The position numbers and the translations under genes are program-made. Below the pieces are notes generated by a model. It ran no database searches. It saw nothing but the letters and a program-made list of their open reading frames with translations, and was not told where the DNA came from. Source: an uncultured Lachnospiraceae bacterium (lineage in GTDB: Bacteria; Bacillota; Clostridia; Lachnospirales; Lachnospiraceae). From it: a DNA stretch of 50,344 bases. Numbering within the stretch: position 1 is the first letter of the stretch; each line of letters opens with the position of its first letter. Of the stretch, positions 1 through 8,963 are shown one piece after another. Location of the stretch: the NCBI GenBank assembly GCA_900546495.1, contig URDN01000015.1:1-50344 (forward strand), read 5' to 3'.

Positions 1-124
1 CCTCTATTAACCTTTTACACAATAACCTATACTTAATGTTCATATCGTTCCTATGTCTCTCCCTCTAATCTATATTTTCCATCCTTATATACATTATATA
101 TATAATTATTATATAGTACATATA
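1..124. other. AT-rich flank abutting the broken cpaF gene
   Basis: This stretch is very AT-rich, with runs of alternating TA around 88-120, unlike the GC-richer cpaF sequence it touches. The cpaF reading frame follows the family up to about position 125 and then loses all similarity, so the junction between native gene and foreign or rearranged DNA lies near 124-125. It could be the end of an inserted element or a deletion scar. No terminal repeat, group II intron start or integrase can be seen in so short a piece. Confidence 0.4.
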
Positions 125-981
125 ATCGCTTGAAACATATCCCATGCTTCCGCGCCACGGACCTCTCCCACCACGATCCGATCCGGCCGCATTCGAAGTG
201 CCGTTCGGATCAGATCACGTATATTGATTCCCTCTGCTCCTTGCCCATTGGCATTTCTTGTCTCCAGCCGCACCAGATTCGGCACATCCTGAAACTGAAG
301 TTCTGCCGAATCTTCGATTGTGATCACCCGATCTGTCTTTGGAATATAAGCAGATAATGCATTCAAAAATGTTGTTTTTCCGGAGCCGGTTCCACCAGAA
401 ATAAAAATGTTATATCCTGCCTGCACCAGAAGTTCCAAAAACTCTGCAACTTCCCCTGATAAGGAAGCCAGTTCCATCATCCGCTCTAACGTCATCGGTT
501 TTTTCGAAAATTTACGGATAGAAACACAGGAGCCTTCCACAGACACAGGTTCTAACACAATGTTTACCCTGGAACCATCCGATAATCGTGTATCCAGAAT
601 CGGATTTGCCTCATTCACTGCCCGGTTTGCACTTCCTGCAATCTGTTGAATCATATCTCCCAGACGTTCTCTGGAGAGTTCGGCTTTCGTCCACGGGAAC
701 AGCGCTCCCTCCTTTTCATAAAAAATATGTGCCTCTCCATTTACCATAATCTCAGTCACTTCTGGATCATCCAGCAGCTCCTGCAGGACATCCAATCTGC
801 GAAAAGAATTAAAAATCTGTTCCTCATAGGATTCCCGCACTTTCAGCGACAACAGTTTTTCTTTGCTGTAACCGCGCACTGCAAGCGCGATCCGCTCTCT
901 TAGTTCTTCATCCGTAAATTCTCTGGACATATCCAGTCCATCCATCACCTGTCTTTTAATCTCCTGCCATGGAGCCTCCAT
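109..981 (-). pseudogene. cpaF: CpaF/TadA-type secretion ATPase, C-terminally truncated
   Basis: Hexameric ATPase family that powers Tad/Flp pilus assembly at the inner face of the membrane. The N-terminal domain and the core are intact: Walker A GGTGSGKT at residues 196-203, the Asp box TIEDSAEL near 221-228 and the Walker B region RIVVGEVRG near 268-276. Family members then continue with a His box (TGHDGS-like) and roughly 80-130 more residues. Here the frame ends at residue 290 with IICTI and a stop, so the His box and C-terminal domain are missing. The start ATG has a good AAAGGGGG ribosome binding site. The gene is last of a minus-strand tad cluster behind the TadZ-like gene. Loss of the His box should abolish ATP hydrolysis, so I call it a pseudogene; the break coincides with a sudden change to AT-rich DNA. 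Confidence 0.85.
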
Positions 982-1041
982 TCTATTCCCCCTTTTCGTT
1001 CTATCTCATTTTCACTCCTTCCCTTTCTTCTCAACTCACGG

Positions 1042-1103
1042 TAAAGCGGACGTTCGCAATCCGCTTTCGCTACTTGCTCATGAACGCAGTCGCTTTGCGT
1101 TCA
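1042..1103 (+). repeat. Dispersed hairpin repeat, copy 1 (internally deleted)
   Basis: This copy keeps the first part of the ~161 bp repeat, from TAAAGCGGA through the motif TGAACGCAG, then jumps to the terminal GCGTTCA. The missing part is bounded by a short TTGCG/CTGCG sequence present at both sides in full copies, consistent with deletion between short direct repeats. It sits between the tadZ-like and cpaF genes. Confidence 0.85.
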
Positions 1104-1158
1104 ATATTTTCACAAAATTTGATAATCCCAATACCATTCCATTAAAAACTGATCCATC

Positions 1159-2157
1159 TCAGAATTCCTGCCTGTCCAATATCTGCCTGATCCGCCGTCC
1201 AGTCTCAGATTCAGACCATTCATGCAAAAGATGTACCCCCGGCAATTCTCCGGATAATTCTGAGACTGCCAGTTTTGTTATTTTTTCTTCGGAACAACAT
1301 TTTTTCAGGAAAACGTCCTCTTCCCCGGCAGCACAGCGGCTGCACAGATCAATTCCTGAGATCTGCAAAATCCGTTCTGCCTGTGAAAAAATGAGCTGAC
1401 ATCCACAGATCATGCTTCCCATGGAAAATACAACTGCATCATACCGCCCCTCCATAGAAAGCCGCTTCAAAAAAGCCTGCAGATCTTCTTCCCGGATTTC
1501 GTACAAAATCATGGCATTTTCCGGTGGTTGAATGTAATCAATTCTCTCCAGCTGCCTGGTAAACAATTCAAAAGAAGTCCCCGATTCTTTTCTCAGTTGC
1601 AGAAATAAATCGCTCAGATCTGCGGTCCCATACTCCAGTTGAAACACCGATATCAGACCGCTGTTTTCCGAAAACTCTACATACAGCACACGCTGTCTCC
1701 TGGCCAGTATCCATGCGCATAATACAGAAACAGCCATCAAAATTCCCCGGTTTCCACCAGTGCAGACGATCCAGTGCTGTTGCTTTACCGTGGACATCTG
1801 CATCCCCATACTGGCGATGGAATGATACCGCGCAATAATCTTCTGAAACAGTACCGCTCTGGATTGATACTGACTGATATGCGTCTCATCTTCTTCCTCA
1901 GTATCAGTAAGAATCAGAATCTGCTCTGCCTGCCCCGCTTCCTGTAAAGCCTCCACAAATGATTCTGCCCCCACTGCCAGCTCCCAGTGTTTTTCCCTTT
2001 GATGATTCACATTTTGATGCACCATATCCGTCTGCCTGGCCGAACCTTCCAACAGCTCCACATAACCATCTTTTCCGATCCGCGTATTCAGATACAGCGC
2101 CAGTTTTTGCATATAAGATTTTTCCAGTCCCCCGATCACCACAACAGGGTTTTGCAT
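1159..2157 (-). CDS. TadZ/CpaE-like pilus assembly protein
   Basis: A 332-residue protein placed between the prepilin peptidase and the CpaF ATPase, which is the position of TadZ/CpaE. This family consists of an N-terminal receiver-like domain and a C-terminal MinD/ParA-like P-loop domain that localises the pilus machine at the cell membrane. The start fits a receiver fold (VVVIGGLEKSY), and the central part WIVCTGGNRGILMAVSVL marks the P-loop position of the ATPase half. The Walker A signature is degenerate: there is no GK[ST]. The protein may bind nucleotide poorly or act only as a scaffold. Its start overlaps the 3' end of the upstream peptidase gene by 22 bp, and GGGGGTGA precedes the ATG. 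The assignment rests on context plus fold pattern. Confidence 0.6.
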   Translation of the reverse strand: MQNPVVVIGGLEKSYMQKLALYLNTRIGKDGYVELLEGSARQTDMVHQNVNHQREKHWELAVGAESFVEALQEAGQAEQILILTDTEEEDETHISQYQSRAVLFQKIIARYHSIASMGMQMSTVKQQHWIVCTGGNRGILMAVSVLCAWILARRQRVLYVEFSENSGLISVFQLEYGTADLSDLFLQLRKESGTSFELFTRQLERIDYIQPPENAMILYEIREEDLQAFLKRLSMEGRYDAVVFSMGSMICGCQLIFSQAERILQISGIDLCSRCAAGEEDVFLKKCCSEEKITKLAVSELSGELPGVHLLHEWSESETGRRIRQILDRQEF

Positions 2158-2666
2158 ACATTCACCCCCAGAATTACAGCATACCCAACCAGAATAGCTG
2201 CCGAAAAATGAAAACGGGCACCCTTTCTGGTCCGTTCAGGATAAGGAATGATCCTTCCCTTTTGTACTACTATTTGAAAATAGCTGACACAGCTTTGTAA
2301 GCTTGTCCAAAGCTGTCTCTGATTCAGCAATCTGCCGAATGAGAATCCTGCTGCCAGCAGGAAAGAAATACAGATACAATAGATTACACTCCGACTGCCA
2401 TTCAGACAGCCGATTACACAGAACAGTTTGATATCACCGGCCCCCAGTCCATGCATACGAAAGGGAATCCAGCAAATCAGTATCGGTAATAAAAGCCCCC
2501 CGATCACTTCTCCTGCCGCCTTTGGCTCAAATTCCGGAATCCAGCAAAGAATTCCGATCAAGATCCCCACAGCCATCAGTCTGTTTCGAATGATGCCATC
2601 CGAAAAATCTGTCCTCACCGCAAGAAGAAGTATTACTGCCGATGCACTGATTCGAATTAGTTCCAC
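2136..2666 (-). CDS. Type IV prepilin peptidase (A24 family, TadV/CpaA-like)
   Basis: Membrane aspartyl protease that cleaves the leader peptide of Flp-type prepilins. The two catalytic motifs are visible: the first Asp in TDFSDGIIRNRL and the GxGD motif in GLGAGDIKLF. Most of the sequence is hydrophobic membrane segments. At about 176 residues it has the compact size of TadV-type enzymes that lack the methyltransferase domain. The frame stays open upstream, but I place the start at GTG 2666, which is preceded by an AAAGGAGGTGG ribosome binding site about 8 bases away. It is followed by and overlaps the tadZ-like gene, so the two are translationally coupled. No prepilin gene is in the window, so the substrate is missing here. 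Confidence 0.85.
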   Translation of the reverse strand: MELIRISASAVILLLAVRTDFSDGIIRNRLMAVGILIGILCWIPEFEPKAAGEVIGGLLLPILICWIPFRMHGLGAGDIKLFCVIGCLNGSRSVIYCICISFLLAAGFSFGRLLNQRQLWTSLQSCVSYFQIVVQKGRIIPYPERTRKGARFHFSAAILVGYAVILGVNVCKTLLW

Positions 2667-2759
2667 ATGTGCTCCACCTCCTTTGTGAAACCGATTATAA
2701 GTCCTTTCCCTGCGCCTGTCTATAGTCACTTTTCTGCCAATTTCCCGGCTTGTGCATTA

Positions 2760-3044
2760 TCACAATAACTGAAGAAATAAGATTCCATAAAGTGCCGCAA
2801 GCCCGCTGATTCCAAGGGTTCCGCATGTCAAAAGACTCAACGGATTGATACCGATTGCCACATCAAATCCCCTGGATGTAAAAAAGGAATTTAGGAAATA
2901 CATACAGATCAGGCACACCACCGTCCGCGCCACAAAATTCAGCAAAATCTCTGCATTTTTCTTCAAAATTCCAATGAGCAGGATCAGTCCGCATACCCCA
3001 AGGATCATCCCGATTCCATAGATTCGTTCCAAACGAAACACCAC
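2760..3044 (-). CDS. bofA: Pro-sigma-K processing inhibitor BofA family protein
   Basis: A 94-residue membrane protein with two or three hydrophobic segments. The C-terminal part, GINPLSLLTCGTLGISGLAALYG, is the BofA signature (GINPlT...G..G.PG....G). In Bacillus BofA sits in the outer forespore membrane and restrains SpoIVFB, the protease that activates sigma-K. In Clostridia the family is widespread even where the sigma-K pathway differs. The start is uncertain: GTG at 3044 has no good ribosome binding site, and a TTG a few codons downstream follows GGGTGG. It lies 94 bp upstream of the prepilin peptidase on the same strand. It suggests that the organism or its ancestors sporulate. Confidence 0.8.
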   Translation of the reverse strand: MVFRLERIYGIGMILGVCGLILLIGILKKNAEILLNFVARTVVCLICMYFLNSFFTSRGFDVAIGINPLSLLTCGTLGISGLAALYGILFLQLL

Positions 3045-3101
3045 CCGATTTCTCTTGTTGTAATATATTATTTTTGTGAAATTTTATACCTGATTTTCAG
3101 G

Positions 3102-3262
3102 TAAATCGGACATTCGCAATTCGCTTTCGCTACTTGCTCATGAACGCAGTCGCTTTGCGACCTGTCAGTGGGAGCTTTTAACTCCCACTGACATAAGCAT
3201 CCCCTTACCCACCGCTTAGTGCTCTATGCACTTGAAGTGGGGGAATGCTTATTCTGCGTTCA
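3102..3262 (+). repeat. Dispersed hairpin repeat, copy 2 (full length)
   Basis: Full 161 bp copy. It begins TAAATCGGACATTCGCAA and ends ATTCTGCGTTCA. Inside are a 5' hairpin, a perfect 11-bp hairpin (GTCAGTGGGAG with its complement), and a long 3' hairpin with arms ATAAGCAT and ATGCTTAT. Internal TGAACGCAG can also pair with the last bases CTGCGTTCA. Flanking sequences differ from the other copies, which fixes the borders. Confidence 0.9.
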
Positions 3263-3482
3263 AATAGATATACACAATCAAAGTAGAAACTTTCTTCATT
3301 TTGTTAAATACTCTCTGACAAAAGAACAAAAAAGAGAGTCTAAAACGTAACTATAAAACACCACGATCGGTATTTCTGTCGTTTTTGACTCTCTTATTCA
3401 AGCAAAACATACATGAAACTTCATGCCAGATTCTATTCACACAAACTGACTCATCTATCTCAAAATCTCTATGCATCGCTTG
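3263..3482. repeat. Inverted repeat (3332-3395) between two copies of the dispersed repeat
   Basis: The 220 bp between repeat copies 2 and 3 contains no credible gene. It holds an inverted repeat with arms at 3332-3347 and 3380-3395: AAGAGAGTC pairs with GACTCTCTT, followed by AAAACG with CGTTTT after one mismatch, around a 32-base loop. Neither strand has a classic U-run after it. It may be a terminator remnant or the end of a lost element. Confidence 0.45.
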
Positions 3483-3643
3483 TAAAGCGGACATTCGCAA
3501 TCCGCTTTCGCTACTTGCTCATGAACGCAGTCGCTTTGCGACCTGTCAGTGGGAGCTTTTAACTCCCACTGACATAAACATCCCCTTACCCACCGCTTAG
3601 TGCTCTACGCACTTGAAGCGGGGGAATGCTTATTCTGCGTTCA
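3483..3643 (+). repeat. Dispersed hairpin repeat, copy 3 (full length)
   Basis: Full 161 bp copy, nearly identical to copies 2 and 4, in the same orientation. It begins TAAAGCGGACATTCGCAA and ends TTCTGCGTTCA. It sits 21 bp downstream of the end of the surface-protein gene on the minus strand. Copies 2 and 3 lie only 220 bp apart, so the pair could recombine. Confidence 0.9.
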
Positions 3644-3664
3644 TATAAAATTTCATCATATTTC

Positions 3665-5797
3665 TTATTCAGATATTTCCAGCGGCTCCTGTGTCTGACT
3701 TTCTCCACGCCGCCATACATAAAGCAGATCTTTTCCGATGACAACACCTTTGTTTGCATCTGCACTCTGGATCGCTGCCGCCATATCCTTTGTTGCAAAA
3801 ATAACCTGACCTTTGGCATAAACATAATAGTCGCTGAAAGCATTCAGATTTTTCATTTCAATCGTGACAGATTCTTCATTCAGGATCTGTTTCGGAATCA
3901 CCTGTTTTGGTGCAGTTCCAGAGGATTCTGTACTCAGCGTGATCACAACCTCTGTCTGTTTTACCGTAGAAATCGTTGTTGACACGTTCACCAGATTTTC
4001 ATCCTGCATATCGCGGTTCATAATGGTATCTTCCGGCGCGTCCGTATAGGTATCCCCGGATTTTGCCACTCTGGACAGGTAAATGCTGCCATCCTGCACC
4101 CGGATACCTGTCACATACATGCCCGGACTCTGGTAAGTTTTTAAAATCTGATGCTCACTGTCACCGAAATCCATAATCAATACCTGACTCAGTGCCAGCG
4201 TATTGGTCTGCGTATCCGTGCTAAACACATCTGACGTATAACCCCATCCATAAATGCAGTCGCTTCCGATGAATCCAAGCGGTTTCAATGTCTGACCGCT
4301 CTCTGCATTAACATCGTAAGTATCACCTTTTTCCAGATCTGTCACATGCATGACACTTCCATCTTCTGACCATGCAATATGCCGTCCATCCTCAGAGCTT
4401 ACGATCATATCCGGCTGCAGATCACTGATAAAAATTTCTGTTTTTTTCGTATCCAGATTAATCTTGTATACCTGATCAGAAATGGTCAGATAGAAGTATC
4501 CGTTATCCGATACATACATTAACGTACCAAGCTGTTCTTTTACCACCTGATAGGATAATGTTGTCGGAATAAATAACATTTCCTCCACTGTATTCGTCAC
4601 ACAGTCATAATGGCATACGCTGACACCCACCTGGCCTTCATGCTCTCCACGGTTCATATAGCCATATACAACAAAATCAATACTTCCGCCTTCATCCGCT
4701 TTCAGAATCCGGATCGCATGTTCATCATAATTTTCCCGTATGTCCATGTCATCTCCGCTTCGGAAACTGAACACCTGTGTCATTTTATTTTCAGACTGAT
4801 TGTAGCTCCACAGCTCTCCCTGCTGCACAAAACAGATAATATTTCCGGTTTCGTTCGCCTTGTAATCCACCACATCGGATCGGATTCCAAGATTAATGGA
4901 ATCTTTGGATACGTGAGCGCCGTCTCCCCGGAAAATTTCTTCCATGGTCCGTTCAAAATTTAACAGATAAATCTTCTCTGCACCGACACGCACCCGATAA
5001 TATTCCTGCACGTTATAATATTCTGTCTGACCATTCTCATTGTCAGCAGATAAAATATATTCCAGCAAAATAACCTGATATTCATCACACATCTCTTTGA
5101 TGGATGCCACCGGTTCTGTCACTTCGGTTCCCTGCAGATCTCCCCAGCAAGCCTGAGAAAGACTGTTATTAATGGTGACAGTCTGCAAAGATGTATTGTC
5201 TGCATCCGCGAAAGGCTCCATATAAGAAGCAAGTTCTGACTGACGATCCTTATCCATGGTAATTGCATGAAATTCTTCTACGAAATCCACACAGGTACTG
5301 ATCTGACTGTCTCCGGCATCCTTGATTCTTGTATAATAACTTGCCGTCGTATCGCCCTCTTTTACTTTCAGGAGCAGTTGATATTCCGTTGTTTTTTCCA
5401 ACAGATTTTCAACGGTAATCTCACCTTTCATCGCGCTCTTGTCACCGGAAAGCGTAACTTTTCCCTCCTGAACCAATCTGCTTCCGTCCAGACTTCGCAC
5501 TTCAAACGTCACACTGTCAATATTTTTGCCATACGGATCAATGCGAAGCGACAGCTTATGGTTATCCGGAAGCGGTGTGACGGTATCACGCATGGAAACT
5601 TCCGACATATCATCCACATAACCATGCAGTTCGTTCACCCGATGCCCGTTATCCTCAAAATACACGATCGGTAAGGATGCCGCCGGCATATCTGTCGTCA
5701 GATCCTTTGTCTCATGATTTGTAATCTTGGAAAAAATAAATAATGCAACGATAAATACCGCCACAAGGATAAAAAACTTTCGTATTCCTTTACGCAT
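3665..5797 (-). CDS. Membrane-anchored extracellular protein of unknown function
   Basis: A 710-residue protein with a short basic N terminus (MRKGIRK) and one hydrophobic segment at about residues 8-25. I see no lipobox cysteine, so it is probably a signal anchor with the remainder outside the cell. The body is rich in beta-strand patterns and has no long low-complexity region. Residues from about 330 to 560 contain repeated short motifs such as ENKMTQVFSF, TKKTEIFISDL and DGRHIAWSEDG, in the style of WD40/TolB-like beta-propeller blades. No catalytic motif is recognisable. The ATG overlaps the end of the upstream methyltransferase gene by 8 bp, and the ribosome binding site AAGGA lies inside that gene, so the two are translationally coupled. 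I do not recognise the family. Confidence 0.8.
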   Translation of the reverse strand: MRKGIRKFFILVAVFIVALFIFSKITNHETKDLTTDMPAASLPIVYFEDNGHRVNELHGYVDDMSEVSMRDTVTPLPDNHKLSLRIDPYGKNIDSVTFEVRSLDGSRLVQEGKVTLSGDKSAMKGEITVENLLEKTTEYQLLLKVKEGDTTASYYTRIKDAGDSQISTCVDFVEEFHAITMDKDRQSELASYMEPFADADNTSLQTVTINNSLSQACWGDLQGTEVTEPVASIKEMCDEYQVILLEYILSADNENGQTEYYNVQEYYRVRVGAEKIYLLNFERTMEEIFRGDGAHVSKDSINLGIRSDVVDYKANETGNIICFVQQGELWSYNQSENKMTQVFSFRSGDDMDIRENYDEHAIRILKADEGGSIDFVVYGYMNRGEHEGQVGVSVCHYDCVTNTVEEMLFIPTTLSYQVVKEQLGTLMYVSDNGYFYLTISDQVYKINLDTKKTEIFISDLQPDMIVSSEDGRHIAWSEDGSVMHVTDLEKGDTYDVNAESGQTLKPLGFIGSDCIYGWGYTSDVFSTDTQTNTLALSQVLIMDFGDSEHQILKTYQSPGMYVTGIRVQDGSIYLSRVAKSGDTYTDAPEDTIMNRDMQDENLVNVSTTISTVKQTEVVITLSTESSGTAPKQVIPKQILNEESVTIEMKNLNAFSDYYVYAKGQVIFATKDMAAAIQSADANKGVVIGKDLLYVWRRGESQTQEPLEISE

Positions 5798-6953
5798 CTA
5801 ATGTATTCCTTTCTGTTCTCAGCAACGCCGCCAGCGTCGGTGATACATGCAGTGCCTCCATTAATTCTGTCAGTTCCCCGGAGTTTTTTTGTTTTCCGGA
5901 TTTTACTGCACGCAATAAAATATTTTTCGGCGTATGCTCCATATCGATAAATTCCAGTACCTGCACCTGATAGCCTGCCTCCTCCAGCAGATTTGCACGG
6001 ATTGCATCTGTCAAGAGTGCTGACATCCGCTCCCTGATCAGTCCATACTTTAAAACTGGCTGCAACAGATTATTTTGAATCTGTTTATTCACTTCATGCT
6101 GACAGCACGGCACAGACAAAATCACTTTTGCGCCCCATTTTACGGCTTTTTCCAGCGCATAATCTGTTGCTGTATCGCAGGCATGCAGGGTTACGACCAT
6201 ATCTACATGATCCACACCTTCATACTGTGCAATATCACCAGTCAGAAAGGACAATTTTTCATATCCGTATTCCTCTGCCAGATTCTGACAATGCGCGATG
6301 ACATCTGCCTTCAGATCCAGTCCGATGATCCGTACATCATAGTGTTTCAACTCATGCAGATAATAATACATGGCAAAAGTCAGATATGACTTGCCACAGC
6401 CGAAATCTATGATAACAGATTCTCTGTCTTTTGGAAGCTCCGGAACGATATCTTCAATAAATTCTAAGAAACGGTTCATCTGACGGAACTTATCGTATCT
6501 GGAATGAACGATTTTGCCATCTTTGGTCTGTACCCCAAGGTCAATCAGAAACGGAACCGGAATCTCCGGATCTAAAATATACTGTTTCTTCCGGTTATGT
6601 GATAAGTTCGCTTTCGAAACCGGGCAGCCGGATTTTGACCGTCGTACCGTCCGTTTTCCTTTTTTGCTGATCAACACCTGAATATGCTCCTGCGGATGCA
6701 GTGCCTCTAACTGACGGAACCCATCTGTCCACTCTGCAATCTTCTCATAACATTCTGCTTCTGTCAGGTTATAATGCTGCACCTGCTTTTCTGTATAAGC
6801 ACTTGCCTGAAACATCAGTCTTTCTTTTAAAAGTACCGGTCGTATCTCAATTTTTCGCACTCCGTCTTTTTTACGCGGACCGCTGATAATGATTTTTGCC
6901 AACCGCTCATTCATGCAAGCAGCCAGTATCTCTTTCCATGGATTTTCTATCAT
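5790..6953 (-). CDS. SAM-dependent methyltransferase (Methyltransf_32-like)
   Basis: A 387-residue predicted methyltransferase. The SAM-binding motif I is in VIIDFGCGKSYLTFAMYYYL at about residues 180-200, followed by the acidic motif VRIIGLDLKADV and the region VVTLHACDTATDYAL. SVPCCQHEVN near residue 280 is the cysteine-rich motif typical of the GSTCD/Methyltransf_32 group. The N-terminal 120 residues form a separate domain with several basic residues, and RTVRRSKSGCP may bind RNA. The substrate is unknown; relatives are suspected to act on RNA or small molecules. It is the first gene of a two-gene operon with the downstream surface protein, which may be incidental. The ribosome binding site before the ATG is weak. 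Confidence 0.75.
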   Translation of the reverse strand: MIENPWKEILAACMNERLAKIIISGPRKKDGVRKIEIRPVLLKERLMFQASAYTEKQVQHYNLTEAECYEKIAEWTDGFRQLEALHPQEHIQVLISKKGKRTVRRSKSGCPVSKANLSHNRKKQYILDPEIPVPFLIDLGVQTKDGKIVHSRYDKFRQMNRFLEFIEDIVPELPKDRESVIIDFGCGKSYLTFAMYYYLHELKHYDVRIIGLDLKADVIAHCQNLAEEYGYEKLSFLTGDIAQYEGVDHVDMVVTLHACDTATDYALEKAVKWGAKVILSVPCCQHEVNKQIQNNLLQPVLKYGLIRERMSALLTDAIRANLLEEAGYQVQVLEFIDMEHTPKNILLRAVKSGKQKNSGELTELMEALHVSPTLAALLRTERNTLDA

Positions 6954-7107
6954 AACGTTTCTCTTTTCTACTACAATCTATTTGTGATGAATATCCCTTA
7001 CATCCAGTAAGGAATTAGCCATCTTGTTACTTAATTAATACTAAATTTTATTTCATATCAGTTTAAGTCGTTTTCATTATAGGGTATCTTTTTGCGACAC
7101 ACAAGAC

Positions 7108-7527
7108 CTAATACCATCTCCGGCACCGATAATGTCTGCATCTTCTGCGATACATTTCCTGCATCAGCATTACCTGCACCAGCATAAAATACTTTTCATC
7201 CACATGTAATCGTCCGTCCTCCTCCACGTCTTCCGGCCTCAATCCCCGGTAGATCCTGTGGCAGATCATTTCCAGCATCAGCCGGTCCGGATACCGGTCA
7301 AACATCATGCTGCCTTCGTATTCCATCCGGTCACATTCCTCATCCACCATGCTCTGAATCCTTCTGGCATCTCTCGGATACATTTCCTGCAAACGTTTGC
7401 AGTCTTTTTCATACTCCGTCTCCTCAAATACGGTATTCTGCATCGGATATGTCATATAAAATGGCATTTTTTCGCGGGTATATGGATCCTGCTCCAGCCA
7501 CTGAAATCTTTCCTGTCCAAAATTCAT
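7108..7527 (-). CDS. Small conserved hypothetical protein with Arg/Cys-rich tail
   Basis: A 139-residue cytosolic-looking protein rich in Met, Glu, Asp, Arg and Tyr. It has no signal peptide or membrane segment. The middle (YPRDARRIQSMVDEECDRMEY) is a charged helix. The C-terminal end, RRRCRHYRCRRWY, is strongly basic with two cysteines and many aromatics, reminiscent of small clostridial spore-coat-type proteins, though this is only an impression. The frame is open to a TTG at 7539, but I place the start at ATG 7527, which follows GGAG at 6 bases. It is divergent from the MATE exporter gene, with about 72 bp between the two start codons. Function unknown. Confidence 0.65.
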   Translation of the reverse strand: MNFGQERFQWLEQDPYTREKMPFYMTYPMQNTVFEETEYEKDCKRLQEMYPRDARRIQSMVDEECDRMEYEGSMMFDRYPDRLMLEMICHRIYRGLRPEDVEEDGRLHVDEKYFMLVQVMLMQEMYRRRCRHYRCRRWY

Positions 7528-7581
7528 ATTGCACTCCAAACGATACTTTCATCACAACATATGCAAAAATCGAAAAATCTG

Positions 7582-7590
7582 TGCTATAAT
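7582..7590 (+). promoter_or_regulatory. Extended -10 promoter of the MATE gene, nearly leaderless
   Basis: TGCTATAAT is a perfect extended -10 (TG-N-TATAAT) ending 9 bases before the ATG at 7600. Transcription would start within a few bases of the start codon. No Shine-Dalgarno sequence lies between them, so the transcript should be leaderless or almost so. Confidence 0.6.
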
Positions 7591-7599
7591 AATATTCCT

Positions 7600-8925
7600 A
7601 TGGAAAAAGATTTAACAAAAGGACCAATTTTTAAAACTCTGTTGCTTTTTGCCCTGCCGATGATGCTTGGAAATCTGCTGCAGCAGGTCTACAATATTAC
7701 CGATACGATCATCGTCGGACGTTTTCTTGGCTCCGGCGCACTGGCAGCCGTCGGCAGCACTTACACTCTTATGACCTTTCTGACCTCCGTCATGATCGGA
7801 CTCTGTATGGGATGCGGCGCGCTGTTTTCCATGCATTACGGCGCCGGCCGGCAAAAGGAAATGAAAGAATGTATGTGGGTATCTTTCTGGCTTGTTCTGC
7901 TGGTAACGCTCCTCATGTACCTGATCGTGTTTATCGGAACGGACGGGATTCTGACACTGCTTCAGACACCGGAAGATATTTATGAACTGATGCGCATTTA
8001 CGCCCGCATTATTTTTATCGGCATCGGATTTACGTTTTTATACAATTATTTCGCCTTTGTCCTGCGGGCAGTTGGCAATTCTATCCTGCCCCTTATTTTT
8101 CTGGCAGTTTCCACTATCTTAAATATTGTGCTGGATCTGTGGTTTGTATTCGAATTGCAGCTTGGTATCGGCGGAGCTGCCGGTGCCACAGTTATCGCAC
8201 AGGGAATTTCCGGTATCGGCATCACCATTGTTGCTTTATGGAAAAATCCACAGCTTTTCCCAAAAAAGGAACAGCGTATTTTCCGGAAAACAACATTTTC
8301 GGAAGTGGGACGATACGCATTCTTCACCTGCTTACAGCAATCCGTTATGAACTTTGGAATTTTGATGATTCAGGGTCTGGTGAACAGCTTTGGTACCGCA
8401 ATCATGGCTGCCTTTGCCGCCGCGGTTAAAATCGATACGCTGGCATATATGCCAGTGCAGGAATTTGGCAATGCCTTCTCCCTGTTTATCTCACAAAATC
8501 ACGGGGCCAAACGTCCAGACCGGGTAACCGCCGGAATCCATACCGCAGTTCGTGTATCGATTCTTTTCTGCGTGATCATCTCCGCCGTTGTCTGGATCTT
8601 TGCCCGTCCGCTGATGCAGATCTTTGTGAATGCAGGAGAAACAACGATCATTGCGGAAGGTGTTCGTTATCTGCATATTGAGGGCGGTTTTTACTGGGGC
8701 ATCGGTTGTCTGTTTTTACTTTATGGTCTTTACCGGGCAATCGAACGGCCTGCCATGTCGCTGGTGCTCACCATCGTATCACTGGGAACAAGAGTAGTTC
8801 TGGCTTATGCCTTTGCACCGAATACCCCGTTTGGTGTCAGTGCTATCTGGTGGGCGATTCCGATCGGATGGATTCTGGCAGATCTGACCGGATTTCTTTA
8901 TTACAGGAAAATAAAAAAACTGTGA
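7600..8925 (+). CDS. MATE family multidrug/metabolite efflux transporter
   Basis: A 441-residue polytopic membrane protein with about 12 hydrophobic segments in two similar halves. The start MEKDLTKGPIFKTLLLFALPMMLGNLLQQVYNITDT carries the MatE hallmark sequence LLQQVYNITDTIIVGRFLG. The second half repeats the pattern (QQSVMNFGILMIQGLVNSFG). Family members exchange Na+ or H+ for cationic drugs or metabolites; the substrate cannot be told from sequence. The reading frame is open for 114 codons upstream, but similarity and the extended -10 promoter place the start at ATG 7600. It is convergent with the aldolase gene and shares a terminator with it. Confidence 0.92.
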   Translation: MEKDLTKGPIFKTLLLFALPMMLGNLLQQVYNITDTIIVGRFLGSGALAAVGSTYTLMTFLTSVMIGLCMGCGALFSMHYGAGRQKEMKECMWVSFWLVLLVTLLMYLIVFIGTDGILTLLQTPEDIYELMRIYARIIFIGIGFTFLYNYFAFVLRAVGNSILPLIFLAVSTILNIVLDLWFVFELQLGIGGAAGATVIAQGISGIGITIVALWKNPQLFPKKEQRIFRKTTFSEVGRYAFFTCLQQSVMNFGILMIQGLVNSFGTAIMAAFAAAVKIDTLAYMPVQEFGNAFSLFISQNHGAKRPDRVTAGIHTAVRVSILFCVIISAVVWIFARPLMQIFVNAGETTIIAEGVRYLHIEGGFYWGIGCLFLLYGLYRAIERPAMSLVLTIVSLGTRVVLAYAFAPNTPFGVSAIWWAIPIGWILADLTGFLYYRKIKKL

Positions 8926-8956
8926 GAAACGGAACTTTTTCCCTCTCACAGTTTTT
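8913..8956. terminator. Bidirectional terminator between MATE and aldolase genes
   Basis: AAAACTGTGAGA at the end of the MATE gene pairs with TCTCACAGTTTT across a 17-base loop. An A-run before and a T-run after make it work on both strands. The two genes converge here. Confidence 0.85.
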
Positions 8957-8963
8957 ATATTTT

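Noticed and set aside
1..124. Group II intron or known insertion sequence end next to cpaF
   Set aside because: The bases just after the break do not show the GTGYG intron start or recognisable terminal inverted repeats.
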